DNA of 64,000 bases from Syngnathus acus (Eukaryota > Chordata > Actinopteri > Syngnathiformes > Syngnathidae): NCBI RefSeq assembly GCF_901709675.1, contig NC_051092.1, positions 3,352,491-3,416,490 of the forward strand, read 5' to 3'. Below are positions 48,281 to 61,895 of this stretch, piece after piece (position 1 is the first letter of the stretch; the number at the start of each line of letters is the position of its first letter). Both the position numbers and the translations under genes were made by a program. The notes under the pieces are model-generated. The model was not told where the DNA came from. It saw only the letters and a program-made list of their open reading frames with translations, and ran no database searches.

Positions 48281-51200
48281 ATGAATCTTGACTCGCTCTC
48301 GCTGGCTTTGTCTCAAATCAGCTATTTGGTAGACAATTTGACAAAGAAAAACTACAGAGCCAGCCAGCAAGAAATACAGCATGTGAGTGTTTTTAGTTTT
48401 GGTTTTTGAATTACTATGACGTCGCGGAACGTGTGAAGGTGTGACGTTAACTCGCCTTAACGGGCCTTTTTCCAGATTGTTAATCGTCACGGTCCTGAGG
48501 CAGACAGGCATCTACTTCGCTGTCTTTTCTCACATGTGGATTTCAGTGGCGATGGTAAAAGCAGCGGCAAGGATTTTCACCAGGTAATTTTGTTTTAAAG
48601 CAAAATCAAAGCCCATTGAATATTTGTATTGACTGTGCGTCTGCATTCTTTTTTATTTCCCTTATTTTTGTCAGCCTGTCACCATAAATAGAAGAGTAAT
48701 GTAAATGCTTGAGTTGTAAGCACTTGTGAGATTTCCCTTTTATAGCCCTTCATATGCCTTTTTTGTCTTTGCACTTTCCTCCCTGGCATGTTGTTTCCAA
48801 CTTGCCCAAGACACAGTTTCTGATCCAGGAGTGCGTGTCGCTGATATCAAAGCCCAACTTTATCTCGACTCTGTGCTACGCCATCGACAATCCCCTGCAC
48901 TACCAAAAGGTACACCTAACACTTCCTAAAATACAATGAGTGCAGATACATAAGCAAAAAAAGTTTCTTACAGCTTATGTTCAGTTGCAAATGAGAATTT
49001 TTTTTTAATTTTTTTTTATTTCAGAGTTTGAAACCATCTGCCCACTTATTCACTCAACTAAGTAAAGTTCTTAAGCTCAGCAAGGTTCAAGAGGTAAGCT
49101 ACTCAAGGCAACTGCTACAATTAGCATGAAGTAATGCGTCAAAACATTCTGAAATGGACTAACATGCTTGCTATCTTTTACGTTATAGGTGATATTTGGC
49201 CTTGCACTGCTCAACTCCTACAACGCAGACCTTCGGGGATTTTGTAAGCAGTCCTGCATAGAGCTTGATGAAAGAGTGCTTCATTAAAAAAAATAATGCA
49301 TATATTCATTTGTGTCCTGACTTTTAATGTGTTTTTTTTTTTTTAATACCTGCTCAGCTGCGCAGTTCATAAAGCAGAAGCTCCCCGACCTCTTGCGGTC
49401 ATACATCGACGCAGATCTCGGCGGAAACCAAGAAGGTGGCTTCCAGGACATCGCTATAGAGGTCTTACACCTGCTGCTCTCCCATTTACTCTTTGGCCAG
49501 AAGGGAGCCAGCGGGGTTGGACAAGAGCAGATTGACGCCTTCTTGAAGACACTTTGCCGAGGTAAGTTGAATCCTGCAGTCCACACAGGTCAACTGTTAT
49601 GGGTTAGGGTTAGGGTGTCTAGCGCCTAATATCAAATAGTTGGATTGAGTGTCATCTGTGTTGGTTTCAGATTTCCCTCAGGAGCGCTGCCCTGTGGTGC
49701 TCGCACCACTGTTGTACCCTGAAAAACGGGACATTCTCATGGATAGGATCCTGCCTGACTCTGGAGAGTTAGCCAAGACCATAATGGAGAGTTCTCTTGC
49801 GGAATTCATGCAGGAAGTCGGCTACGGCTTCTGTACCAGGTATGTTTGCTCTCGGCTTGAGTCGGTGTGTGCGCCCCTTCGTTGTCAGTACTGACCTGTT
49901 TGCACTTTCTCCTCAGTCTGGACGAGTGCAGAAACATAATCCACCAGTATGGGGTGAGGGAGGTGACGGCCAGCCAGGTTGCCAGGGTCCTGGGCATGAT
50001 GGCACGCACCCACTCTGGCCTAACTGATGGCATCCCCCTACAGGTGAGTTACTCACTCGGTTGTATGCAATTTGACCGCAGAAATGTTTCGATACGTTCC
50101 AGCTTGTCTTTTGTATCCTCTCGTAGTCAATTTCTGCACCTGGAAGTGGCATCTGGAGTGACGGAAAGGATAAGAATGACGGGTCGCAGGCGCACACCTG
50201 GAATGTTGAGGTCCTCATCGACGTGGTTAAAGAAGTGGTAAGTCAACGCTCTTATACGGTGCGAAAGAAAGGAAGGCGCATTGTGATAAACTAGCAGGTT
50301 GATTGTGACAAGATCTCACAGTCAGTCATGACCAAAGTAACCAATAAATGAAGTATAAATCGAACATTTTACTCCAGCTCTCCGCTTTTACAATAATTAC
50401 GACGGAACTGTGCAGAAAATGTATTAAAGAACTCTGGTGTGCATGCATGCGCGGCTCCAGGCATTAGTTAAACATTCACAGATCCGCTGGGAACACTAGC
50501 TTGTTACTGTCTGGCATCACACAGGACAGACGTTGCGAGTCATACTAAAGAAAAAATCTATTCAACATGGTTGTATATGTTTTTTTAAATGCCTTTTCTT
50601 CATTGTACTTCACTTCCAGCCTCTCCTCACTTTGCCCTTGTCAATCCTTTAGAATCCAAACCTGAACTTCAAAGAGGTGACGTACGAACTGGATCACGCA
50701 GGATTCCTAATCCGGGATAGTAAGGGCCTGAATATCGTGGTGTACGGCATTCAACGGGGTTTGGGCATGGAGGTTTTCCCTGTTGATCTCATATACCGGC
50801 CATGGAAACACGCAGAAGGACAGGTAACGTTAACTTATGGTAAAGTCAATGCAGACCCAATGGCTATAACTTTTGTCAAATGTTTGACTACCTCTCTAAA
50901 CTCTTCCCATGTTGTTTTCCAGTTATCGTTCATTCAGCACTCTCTAATGAGCCCTGAAGTGTTCTGCTTCGCCGACTACCCTTGCCACACAGTAGCCATC
51001 GACATCCTTAAAGCGCCACCGGAGGATGACAACAGGGAGATTGCAACATGGTATGGAATTGGTCCATTTTGAGGTTTCTCATTTTCCAATATAATGGAAC
51101 ACACAAGCCACAAACCAATTGCAGACCACACATACACACACGAGCCTGAAACGTCTGAACTCCTCACAGGAAAAGTCTGGATTTGGTGGAAAGCCTGCTT

Positions 51201-54200
51201 AGGCTATCAGAGGTCGGCCAGTACGAGCAAGTGAAGCAACTCTTCAGCTTCCCCATCAAGCACTGCCCGGATATGCTTGTTATGGCGTTGCTGCAGATCT
51301 CCACCTCCTGGCATACGCTGCGCCATGAGCTCATCTCTACCCTAATGCCTATCTTTCTGGGCAACCACCCCAACTCTGCTATCATTCTGCACTATGCCTG
51401 GCACGGACAGGTTGGTTATGAAATGTGTCTTGCTCAAATATGCCCACAAATCAGCGGCAGTATTTATACCATGGTTGTGCACCCAAATCTGATGGTTTTT
51501 TTTTGTTTTCTTTTCTCCCCCAGGGACAGTCTCCGTCCATCCGTCAGTTAATTATGCATTCAATGGCTGAGTGGTATATGAGAGGTGAGCAGTATGACCA
51601 AGCCAAGTTGTCCCGCATCCTGGATGTGGCCCAAGACTTGAAGGTTTGTCACCACACACCGAAAACATTTGAAAACTGACTACAGCACAACACACATTTG
51701 ATGAAAAAGTCAATATGTAAACAAAGTTTTGTTTCGTTTGATTTAACGGGAGGCTGTTGGACACTTATGTTAGTGGGCGTCCTGTCATTCTGTCCGTATT
51801 TTGTTTGTTCTCCAGTCTCTCTCGATGCTGCTGAATGGTACTCCGTTTGCCTTTGTTATTGACCTTGCTGCACTTGCCTCTCGCCGTGAATACCTCAAAC
51901 TTGATAAATGGCTGACTGACAAAATTAGAGAGCACGGGGTATGTCTCAATGTTAATGTTTTAAACGCACTCGATGGGATCGGTATGGAAGTAATTTTGTG
52001 TTGTTGTTTTTTTCTCTGGGTCAGGAACCTTTTATCCAAGCTTGCGTCACATTCCTGAAACGGCGATGCCCATCCATTATGGGTGGTCTGGCACCAGACA
52101 AGGATCAGCCTAAGAGCTCTCAGTTACCTCCAGAGACCCTAGCCACCATGCTGGCCTGTCTTCAGTCTTGTGCTGGGTGAGTGCCCCTTGTCGTTCAATA
52201 TTTGTGCTTGCTCCTGGCATTAAATAGTTTTATTTTTTGTGCACCATTTCAAACTGAAATTTTTGTTTCACCTATCGCTCAGGAGTGTTTCGCAAGAGCT
52301 GTCAGAGACCATCCTGACCATGGTTGCAAACTGCAGCAATGTTATGAACAAAGCCCGGCAGCCACCACCTGGAGTCATGCCGAAAGGACGGGCCCCGAGC
52401 ACCAGCAGCCTGGATGCCATTTCCCCGGTTCAGGTATCCTCCAACAAAATAAACCGTATTTCACTGTATTAGCCGAACCATTCTCAATCCAACATCCCTT
52501 CTGTTAGGTGGACCCTCTTACTGGCATGGGCGCTTTGAATCTGGGCAGCACGGCCACCTCCCACACACAGAGCATGCAGGGTTTCCCCACCTCCCTTAGT
52601 TCGGCTTTCAGTAATCCCCAGTCGCCAGCAAAGGCATTTCCACCCCTCTCAAACACCAATCCAAGCACACCATTTGGCGGTATTGGCAGCTTGTCCTCGC
52701 AGCTTCCTGGTATGGACTCTGGTACTGTACTTTTTCCAAAAGTCTTTCTTGAATATGCGCAATGAAAGTAATGTCCTGATTTTAAACACTTCTCCGTTGA
52801 CACTCAGAAAGGCTGTAGTTTAAAGCAGACTCTGTTTCTGTCCAGGTCCCTTGAGCTCAGGCATCGGTACGGGTATCGGTTCTAGTCTTGGAATGCCGGC
52901 AGTAAGCACTGATCCATTCAGCACCAGAAAGATGAGCACACCAAGCCTGAACCCTCCTACCTTCCAGCAGAGTAAGATGAAGGCCTGTAAGTGGCGGTGG
53001 TAGTGGTGTGACTGAGAGCCTCGCCCTGCGCTGCTCAGCACTGTATTTCCTCTGCAACTAATGACAATGTTTGAAAACCTATATTTTAGAGGGACATTGT
53101 AGTCTGGGCAATCATGGCAGTAAGAACCATCTTTCTTATATCTTTGACACATCAAATCTGTCTCTGAAATGCCATTTAACCTTGCAAATACTTTGTAGAG
53201 GAAATACAGGCCAGTCTTCCATTCCTTGTCCGCTTAAGCTGACAGCCCCACTTTAGTTTTTTTTTGCTTTTTAAGAGTCTTGAATACGCAAGTATACGTG
53301 TGTCTCAGTAAATTAGAATATTAAGGGTGGGGGGTGATTTTATTTGCTAGTTCAAATAACAAGTCAACCTGGAATTCTATGAATTCATTAAATGCATAGG
53401 AAAATTTTAACTATTTTATAATTAGAATGATGGGCCTAATTAAATCCCCAAATTTGGAATCTCTCAAGATTAGAATATTAAAACTCATTTCAAGTATCAA
53501 GTGTGCTTACAGAACAGGGCACTGTTGCATAATGGCATGTCTCATAATTGATTGAGATGCATCTGTATACTTGTGACTTGAGACACAAGAATCAATTACA
53601 TGGCTCATGCTTTGCTTTTATGGAGTCACTACCTTCCAGTACATCATCTCAACTCTGTAATCTTCTCCTCCCAGCTGACCTTTCTCAGGTTTGGCCTGAG
53701 GCAAACCAGCACTTTAGCAAGGAGATAGATGATGAAGCCAACAGTTACTTCCAGCGCATCTACAACCACCCACCTCACCCGACGATGTCTGTGGATGAAG
53801 TAAGTAGCCAAATGAATTGATTTGAGTCTTCTTCATTGAGTGGATCTAGAAGTGGCTGGATTGTAACATGGCTGCCAATCACAGAGCAAAATTGTCCACC
53901 TCCAGGTTCTAGAGATGCTGCAGCGGTTCAAAGATTCCAACATCAACAGGGAGCGGGAAGTGTTCAATTGTATGCTTCGGAACTTGTTTGAGGAGTACCG
54001 CTTCTTCCCGCAATACCCGGACAAGGAGCTGCACATCACGGCCTGCCTGTTTGGTGGCATTATTGAAAAGGGTCTCGTCACCTACATGGCCCTGGGCCTT
54101 GCACTCCGATACGTGCTTGAAGCCCTAAGAAAACCGTATGGATCCAAAATGTATTACTTTGGAATTGCTGCTCTCGACCGGTTCAAAAACAGGTATTCAA

Positions 54201-57200
54201 TTTTGTTTTGATTCATTCGACAGCTGTCGTGTCATGTTTGACTAAAATTGTTCAAATCCCGTGTGGTTTTAGATTGAAGGATTACCCCCAGTATTGTCAA
54301 CATCTTGCGTCAATTGGTCATTTTTTGCAGTTCCCCCACCATTTACAAGAGGTAACAAGGTTTCCTTAATTTAGCAAAGTCTGGATGCCAGGGCTGAACG
54401 ATTTTATCATTTTTTTTCATCAAAAATGTGATTCCAGTCAACGCGACCACATGATTGCTAAAGCTTCATGTTTTTTTTGCAGCGCTTCTGACTGACCCAG
54501 AATCTCTTGCATCAACTATAATCCCACACATATATGGTGTGTTAATAGTGTATAGAAGATAATAGTTGAATATCATCTGGCCCGTTCCATCAATTGCAAT
54601 TTGCTCTTTTCCTGAAATCGTTCAGCCCTACTTGTTGCCCTAATATTGCCTGCGGTGATGCACTACTGAAAGATAGATTAAATCCTACGCTCTGCATCTT
54701 CCAATATCCTGTGTGTGCAGTATATTGAGTACGGCCAACAGTCACGGGACCCCCCGGTGAAGATGCAAGGCTCCATCACCACCCCAGGCAGTCTGGCGCT
54801 GGCACAGGTTCAAGCCCAATCGCAGCAACCCGGTATCCCAAAAGCGCCGCAGCCGGGACTGACAAGCACCCTCGTCACGACCACGACAACCACTACCGTG
54901 GCCGCAAAGACCACTACCATCACAAGGCCAACACCGAGCAGCTTCAAGAAGGATGTGCCAGTGAGTTTGACTCAACATATACGTAGTTGTTGGTAAAGTA
55001 AGCTAAGATAAACTTTGTATTCCCTCCTCGCAGCCCTCCATAAACACTACAAATATTGACACTCTACTGGTGGCCACTGACCAAACGGAAAGGATTGTAG
55101 AACCTCCAGAGAATGTCCAGGAGAAGATTGCGTTCATTTTCAATAACCTTTCTCAGTCAAACATGACACAAAAGGTAAGTAAGTGAGGGCTGGAAATATC
55201 AATTGATGTCATTGACTATAATAAGCTAAGCGGTTATCATTTCTCTCTTTTAATTAGGTAGAGGAATTGAAAGAGACTGTGAAAGAAGAGTTCATGCCGT
55301 GGGTGTCTCAGTATCTGGTGATGAAGCGTGTCAGCATTGAGCCCAATTTCCACAGTCTCTACTCCAACTTTCTGGACACACTCAAGAATCCCGAGTTTGT
55401 CAAGATGGTCCTCACGGAGACCTACAGGAACATCAAGGTTGGAGATTTGTGGGAACTCTACTGGAAATAGTGTGTGGCCTACAACTATAAAAGCTGCCTT
55501 TTTGTTCTCCATTCAGGTTTTGTTGACATCTGACAAGGCCGCTGCCAATTTCTCCGATCGCTCGTTGCTGAAGAACCTGGGTCACTGGCTGGGCATGATT
55601 ACACTGGCCAAAAACAAACCTATTCTCCATACAGTAAGATGTTTGACCTCTTTAGTCCTTTGTGATCTCAGTTGGACTTTCAGTCAGATAGCTTCACCCC
55701 ACATAATTTAAGATGACTCAGTGTTTCCTCGCATTGTTTTTTCAGGATCTGGAAATTAAGTCACTGCTACTGGAAGCCTATGTGAAAGGCCAACAGGAGC
55801 TACTTTATGTGGTTCCCTTTGTGGCTAAAGTTTTGGAGTCCAGCCTGCGAAGCATGGTGAGCCGCGATATGGATTGAGATGGTCGTGGCCCGAGCCTGCA
55901 CCTTCATGGTTTCTTTTGACTTTTGTAGGTGTTCAGGCCCCAGAATCCTTGGACCATGGCCATCATGAATGTTCTTGCAGAGCTACATCAAGAACATGAC
56001 CTCAAGGTGGATTTTAAAACGAATTGACAGACATGCAGGCATCTGAGAACACTAGAAATGCTGACCTTTGCTTTCCATTGCAGCTTAACCTGAAATTTGA
56101 GATTGAAGTTCTCTGTAAGAACTTGTCCCTGGACATCAATGACCTGAAGCCAGGAACCCTGCTGAAGGACAAGGACAAGCTTAAGAGTCTTGAGGAGCAG
56201 CTTTCGGCACCAAAGAAAGAAGCGAAGCCTCCCGATGAAATGCTCCCAGTCTCGACATCAGGTCAGTCTACATTTGAACACAACTTAAAGTATTTCCATA
56301 TTTTGTGTTTGCCTGTGTATTCTTTCTTCAGATTTTAAATCAGACTTTTTTTGTGACCAACAGGAGACTTTGTTCCGTTTTCAGCACCACCCTCCACTCC
56401 GGCTGCCGCCACCACCACCCCTTGCACAACCACGGGCCCCCCACCCCACAGTTCAGTTATCACGACATCAATGTGTATGCCTTGGCAGGCCTGGCACCAC
56501 ACATTAATATAAATGCCAACGTAAGTAGTGGCTAAATTTGTCCAAGTACACATACAAATTTCTTTTGTTGTTGGTTTTTCTTGCGGGAGGTAGGATCATT
56601 CTCGATTTTTGATTTTGTTGTAGGATGTCGTCACATAGTTATTTAAATTTTCATACATTAAAGGACATGCAAAATTGACAGGAAAGAATTGCAATAGTTA
56701 TTTTGAAATGAGGATACCTTATATATTAAAGTCCAATCAATTTAAGTGAATTGCTACTAATTTACTCCGTCTCTTCCCCCCCCTCTTTAGATCCCTCTTC
56801 TACAAGCCCATCCCCAATTGAAGCAGTGTGTGAGGCAGTCAGTTGAGCGTGCCGTTCAAGAGCTTGTGCACCCCGTGGTTGACCGCTCTATCAAAATCGC
56901 CATGACGACGTGCGAGCAAATCATCCGGAAGGACTTTGCCCTGGATTCAGAGGAGTCCCGCATGCGTGTGGCAGCCCACCACATGATGAGGAACCTGACG
57001 GCCGGCATGGCCATGATCACCTGCCGTGAGCCCCTGCTCGTCAGCATTGCCGCAAATCTGAAGAACAGTTTTGCGGCTGCACTGAGGGTAGGATCAGTTC
57101 TGATAGTTTAGCCCGCTTTCTTTGACAAATTATGAATGTTTTCTTTTTTTCTTCCCCCGTTGTCAGGCGCCGACTCCCCAGCAGAGGGAAATGATGGAGG

Positions 57201-60200
57201 AAGCTGCAGCCAGGGTTGCTCAGGAGAACTGTGAACTGGCATGTTGCTTTATTCAGAAGACGGCTGTAGAGAAGGCTGGCCCTGAAATGGACAAGAGGCT
57301 CGCCACGGTGAGGGTTCACAAAAGTCACATTTAAGCATCTATTGATTAGCTCTGGCTTTGATCAAAACCGGCAGTTCTTCAATATTGATTGAACACAGTG
57401 CATTAGCGTCTCACCACCAACCACAAATTAATTCGACCACACATTGCTTTTGAGTACACAAGGTGGGCCTAAAGTAGGTGCAGTATACAGTGGATCATCA
57501 TTGATCCAAGATCCAAAAGAAATTCCAAATGTTTATTGAAAAAAAAATAAACATTCACCCTTGCATTAGACAGTACAGTAGGATAATATGTCATTTATAA
57601 TCAACTTGTGTGTCCCTTGTCATGCAGGAATTTGAGTTGAGGAAGCACGCGCGCCAAGAAGGACGTCGGTACTGTGATCCAGTTGTTTTGACTTACCAGG
57701 CTGAACGTATGCCTGAGCAGATAAGACTCAAGGTAAATCAGCTCAACAGATGATTGATTTTAATGTCAGTTCAGTGTATGCACTACCTAACTTGCCGTAC
57801 GGAGTCAAACAACGTCTTTGTTTTGTAGGTGGGAGGGGTCGACCAAAAGCAGCTCGCTGTGTACGAGGAGTTTGCAAGAAACGTTCCGGGTTTCTTGCCA
57901 AGTAATGATCTTACCCAACCAACCGGTTTCCTTGCTCAACCAATGAAGGTGACTTATTTGTTTTGTCCCAAGTGTGTCAAGTCGATTTACACAAAATGTC
58001 ACAGAGCAGTATTTTATTTATTGCGATTACCTTTGTCAACAGCAACAAGCTTGGGCCACGGATGATGTCGCCCAAATCTATGACAAGTGCATGGCAGACT
58101 TGGAGCAGCATCTTCACGCCATCCCTCAGGCGCTCTCCATGAATCCCCTGACCCAAGCGTTGCGTAGCCTTCTGGAGGCTGTGGTCTTGGCAAGAAACTC
58201 CAGGGATGGTATTGCAGCGCTTGGACTGCTGCAGAAGGTAGGACTTAAAGCTCTCTATCCCAGTCCCTTTACCGTTGGTAAAAACCATGTTTGCGCTCCA
58301 GGCTGTGGAAGGTCTTCTGGATGCCACCAGCGGGGCCGATAATGACTTGCTGCTCCGCTACAGAGAATGTCACCTGTTGGTTCTGAAAGCCCTCCAGGAT
58401 GGACGCGCATACGGACCACAGTGGTGCAACAAACAGATCACCAGGTGAGTGCGGAGTCATTTCAGTTACATAATACAGGAAGTCATTGTTATGACAGTGC
58501 TCCTTTACTTGTGGGATGACACCGTCTCATCAACTTAAGTTAGAAAAGCACTTTCTAATTGCGTGTCATTGATTGACAGGTGTCTCATTGAATGCCGGGA
58601 TGAGTACAAGTACAATGTCGAGGCGGTGGAGCTTTTGATTCGAAACCACCTTGTGAATATGCAGCAGTACGATCTGCACCTGGCCCAGGTATTCGGCATA
58701 TAATTGTCCCACGACAAACCAAAAAGGGGTGTGGCGGCTGTTTCAATTCACACTCTTCCATCGTGGTTTGCATTGCAGTCGATGGAGAACGGACTTCACT
58801 ACATGGCCGTGGCGTTTGCCATGCAGTTAGTGAAGCTGCTGCTTGTGGACGAGCGCAGCGTCAGCCACGTCACCGAAGCGGACCTCTTTCACACCATTGA
58901 GACTTTGATGAGGACCTGCGCACACTCTCGAGCAAATGCGCCAGAAGGGTAAATTACACTGTTGGAATACAATGAACTCTCTTGTTTGATTGCGGTTCAT
59001 CTTATGACTCTTCTGGAAAAATACGACACAGCCCGGTCAGGTTGCAGCATCTTGTCTTGTCTTCTAAAGTGTTTGTGAATATTTCCCCAGGCTTCCCCAG
59101 TTGATGGAAGTTGTGCGCTCCAACTACGAGGCAATGATTGATCGGGCCCACGGCGGGCCGAACTTCATGATGCACTCTGGGATCACCCAAGCGTCGGAGT
59201 ATGATGATCCGCCTGGCCTGCGGGAAAAGGCCGAATATCTCTTGAGGGAATGGGTCAACTTGTACCACTCAGCCGCTGCTGGCCGGGACAGCACCAAAGC
59301 ATTCTCTGCATTTGTAGGCCAGGTACTCAGCAGCTCATTGAAAAGCGAAGATCACCACTATTGTGGTTTTGTCTCAAAAGTCTGTGACATTCCGCCACTC
59401 AGATGCACCAGCAGGGTATTCTGAAGACGGACGACCTGATCACGCGCTTCTTCAGGCTGTGCACTGAGATGTGTGTGGAAATCAGTTATCGCGCGCAGGC
59501 TGAACAGCAGCACAACCCGGCGGCCAGCGCAGCCATCATCAGAGCAAAGTGCTACCACAACCTCGACGCCTTTGTTCGACTCATAGCCCTGCTCGTCAAA
59601 CATTCTGGAGAGGCTTCCAACACCGTGACCAAGATCAACCTCCTCAACAAGGTACAACGTTGATAGGTCTAAATGTCTTGCTGGTGAACTAAAACTACCG
59701 TATAGTCCTCCCAACTCGAGCTTCCGCATTCTCCCACTAGGTGCTGGGAATCGTCGTTGGGGTGTTGATCCAGGATCACGATGTCCGTCAGACAGAATTC
59801 CAGCAGCTTCCCTACCACCGCATTTTCATCATGTTGCTGTTGGAACTCAACGCGCCCGAGCACGTCCTGGAGACTATCAACTTCCAGACGCTCACTGCCT
59901 TCTGGTAGGACCTGCGTCGACCGATGCCTTAGCAGGGAGGTTCTGGTCCAGCTGAGATTTTTGACCAAATTGCCCCCCTCTTTAGCAACACCTTCCACAT
60001 CCTGAGACCCACCAAGGCACCGGGTTTTGTGTACGCTTGGCTTGAACTGATATCTCATCGCATCTTCATCGCCCGCATGCTTGCGCACACGCCGCAGCAG
60101 AAGGTTTGCCTTGCGCGTTGTCACAATGCAGAGGAACGCACCGCGCCAAATGTTACGCGAGTGTAAATGTTTTGTTGTCTCTCCGCAGGGTTGGCCCATG

Positions 60201-61895
60201 TACGCGCAGTTGCTCATTGATCTCTTCAAGTACCTGGCACCTTTCCTTAGAAATGTAGAGCTCAACAAACCTATGCAAATCCTCTACAAGGTATGTCTTG
60301 CCGTGTTCACCCTATTATGATCGTGGTACCTTGATTTTTGCGTACCTTATATATTTTTTCAAGTTACAAGCCTATCATTGTTTTTGTTCCCCCGCCCCCC
60401 CAGCCATGATTTAAAACTTTGTCTTGTTTTAGGGCACACTGAGGGTACTGCTGGTCCTGTTGCACGACTTCCCAGAGTTCTTGTGCGATTACCATTATGG
60501 GTTCTGTGACGTGATCCCGCCCAACTGCATTCAGCTGCGCAACCTCATCCTGAGTGCCTTTCCACGCAACATGAGGCTCCCCGACCCTTTCACACCCAAT
60601 CTCAAGGTAGAAAGCACTCAACCGCACACTCAAGACAATAAAGAACAAGAACAGATGCACGCCGGGGGTTTACAAAGTATTGGACTTAGCTTCCCCACGA
60701 TTATGTTTCTGCTTATATTTGTTGTGTGCTATATTTGTCTGTGATGTCACGTGCAGGTGGACATGCTGAGTGAGATCAACATCGCTCCTCGCATCCTCAC
60801 CAACTTCACAGCGGTTATGCCTTCCCAGTTCAAGAAGGATCTGGACTCGTATCTGAAAACGCGCTCACCCGTCACTTTCCTCTCAGAGCTGCGCAGCAAT
60901 CTACAGGTAATTTTTTTTTTTTAAAGGTTTGCGTTATTGGAAATCTGAAATCTTTTTTTTTTTTTTTTTTGGTCGGACAGGTTTCGAACGAGCCAGGAAA
61001 CCGCTACAACATCCAGCTGATCAACGCCTTGGTGTTGTATGTGGGCACGCAGGCCATCGCGCACATCCACAACAAGGGCAGCACACCCTCCATGAGCACC
61101 ATTACCCACTCTGCACACATGGACATCTTCCAGAACCTGGCTGTGGACCTGGACACCGAGGGTAACCCGTCTAGATGACTGAGCAATATTGAAGATGACA
61201 CTGAACACGTATGTTGTGCTTTTCAGGACGTTACTTGTTCTTGAACGCCATCGCCAACCAGCTGCGCTACCCAAACAGCCACACGCATTATTTCAGTTGC
61301 ACCATGCTCTATCTGTTTGCCGAGGCTAACACTGAGGCCATCCAGGAGCAGATCACCAGGTCAGTTTGTGTACTCGCTCACGCGTGGGCACAATCGCTTG
61401 AAATGATTCATTGCATTTCAATTTACTTGGAATTAATTGAGTAGATTTAACACGTTTGGTCTCCAAACCAATTCAACAGCGTTAACGCCTCGTCTCGCAC
61501 AGGGTCCTTTTGGAGAGGCTGATTGTGAACCGGCCTCACCCGTGGGGTCTCCTCATCACCTTCATCGAGCTCATCAAGAATCCCGCCTTCAAGTTCTGGA
61601 GCCATGACTTTGTGCACTGTGCCCCTGAGATTGAAAAGTGGGTTTAGCTGAATCAATAAATTTGATGTTAATCTACTGTCAGTCTTTAGGGAGTGGCGTT
61701 TGTATGCACTGCACCCTATTTTTTTAATTTTTATTTTTTTGGTCTGTTGGGTTGGTCAAATCGAGGCATTGCCTATTGGCTTTGATGTGGTGAAAATGTC
61801 TCCCTGTCCTCGTCAGGTTGTTCCAGTCGGTGGCTCAGTGCTGCATGGGTCAGAAGCAGGCCCAGCAGGTGATGGAAGGAACTGGCGCCAGCTAG
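48281..61895 (+). CDS. cnot1: CCR4-NOT transcription complex subunit 1 (deadenylase scaffold)
   Basis: CNOT1 is the scaffold of the CCR4-NOT deadenylase, which shortens mRNA poly(A) tails and mediates translational repression. I count 48 coding exons from 48281 ([19 protein letters not shown]) to the stop at 61893 ([10 protein letters not shown]). The whole human protein order is seen: N-terminal HEAT region (exons to about 53000), [20 protein letters not shown], the MIF4G segment that binds CNOT7/8 ([20 protein letters not shown], exons near 55034-55990), the CNOT9-binding block ([20 protein letters not shown], 56791-58240), and the NOT module (59091-61895, [20 protein letters not shown]). 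Length is about 2,370 aa as in mammals. The exon near 56373-56520 shows an apparent one-base frameshift in a C-run (see finding), so the gene reads intact only if that base is restored. Confidence 0.97.
53290..53560. mobile_element. Decayed interspersed repeat in a cnot1 intron
   Basis: The segment contains 'gtctcagtaaattagaatat' and, about 165 bp later, 'ctcaagattagaatattaaa'. These phrases belong to a repeat I recall as common in fish genomes. The ends are not clear and no target duplication is visible. Confidence 0.35.
54389..54630. mobile_element. hAT-type MITE with terminal inverted repeats
   Basis: The left end 'cagggctgaacgattt' is matched in inverted form by 'aaatcgttcagcccta' at the right end, 242 bp away. 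The 8 bp flanks, ctggatgc (54381-54388) and cttgttgc (54631-54638), agree at 6 of 8 positions, which fits a decayed 8 bp hAT target duplication. It has no coding capacity. It lies in the cnot1 intron after the exon encoding [13 protein letters not shown]. Confidence 0.8.

Noticed and set aside
56305-56535. Single long frame [22 protein letters not shown] through the cnot1 exon
   Set aside because: It avoids a frameshift but gives an unnatural His/Cys-rich linker and does not match the phase of the preceding exon. The expected Ser/Thr/Pro linker is in the other frame.
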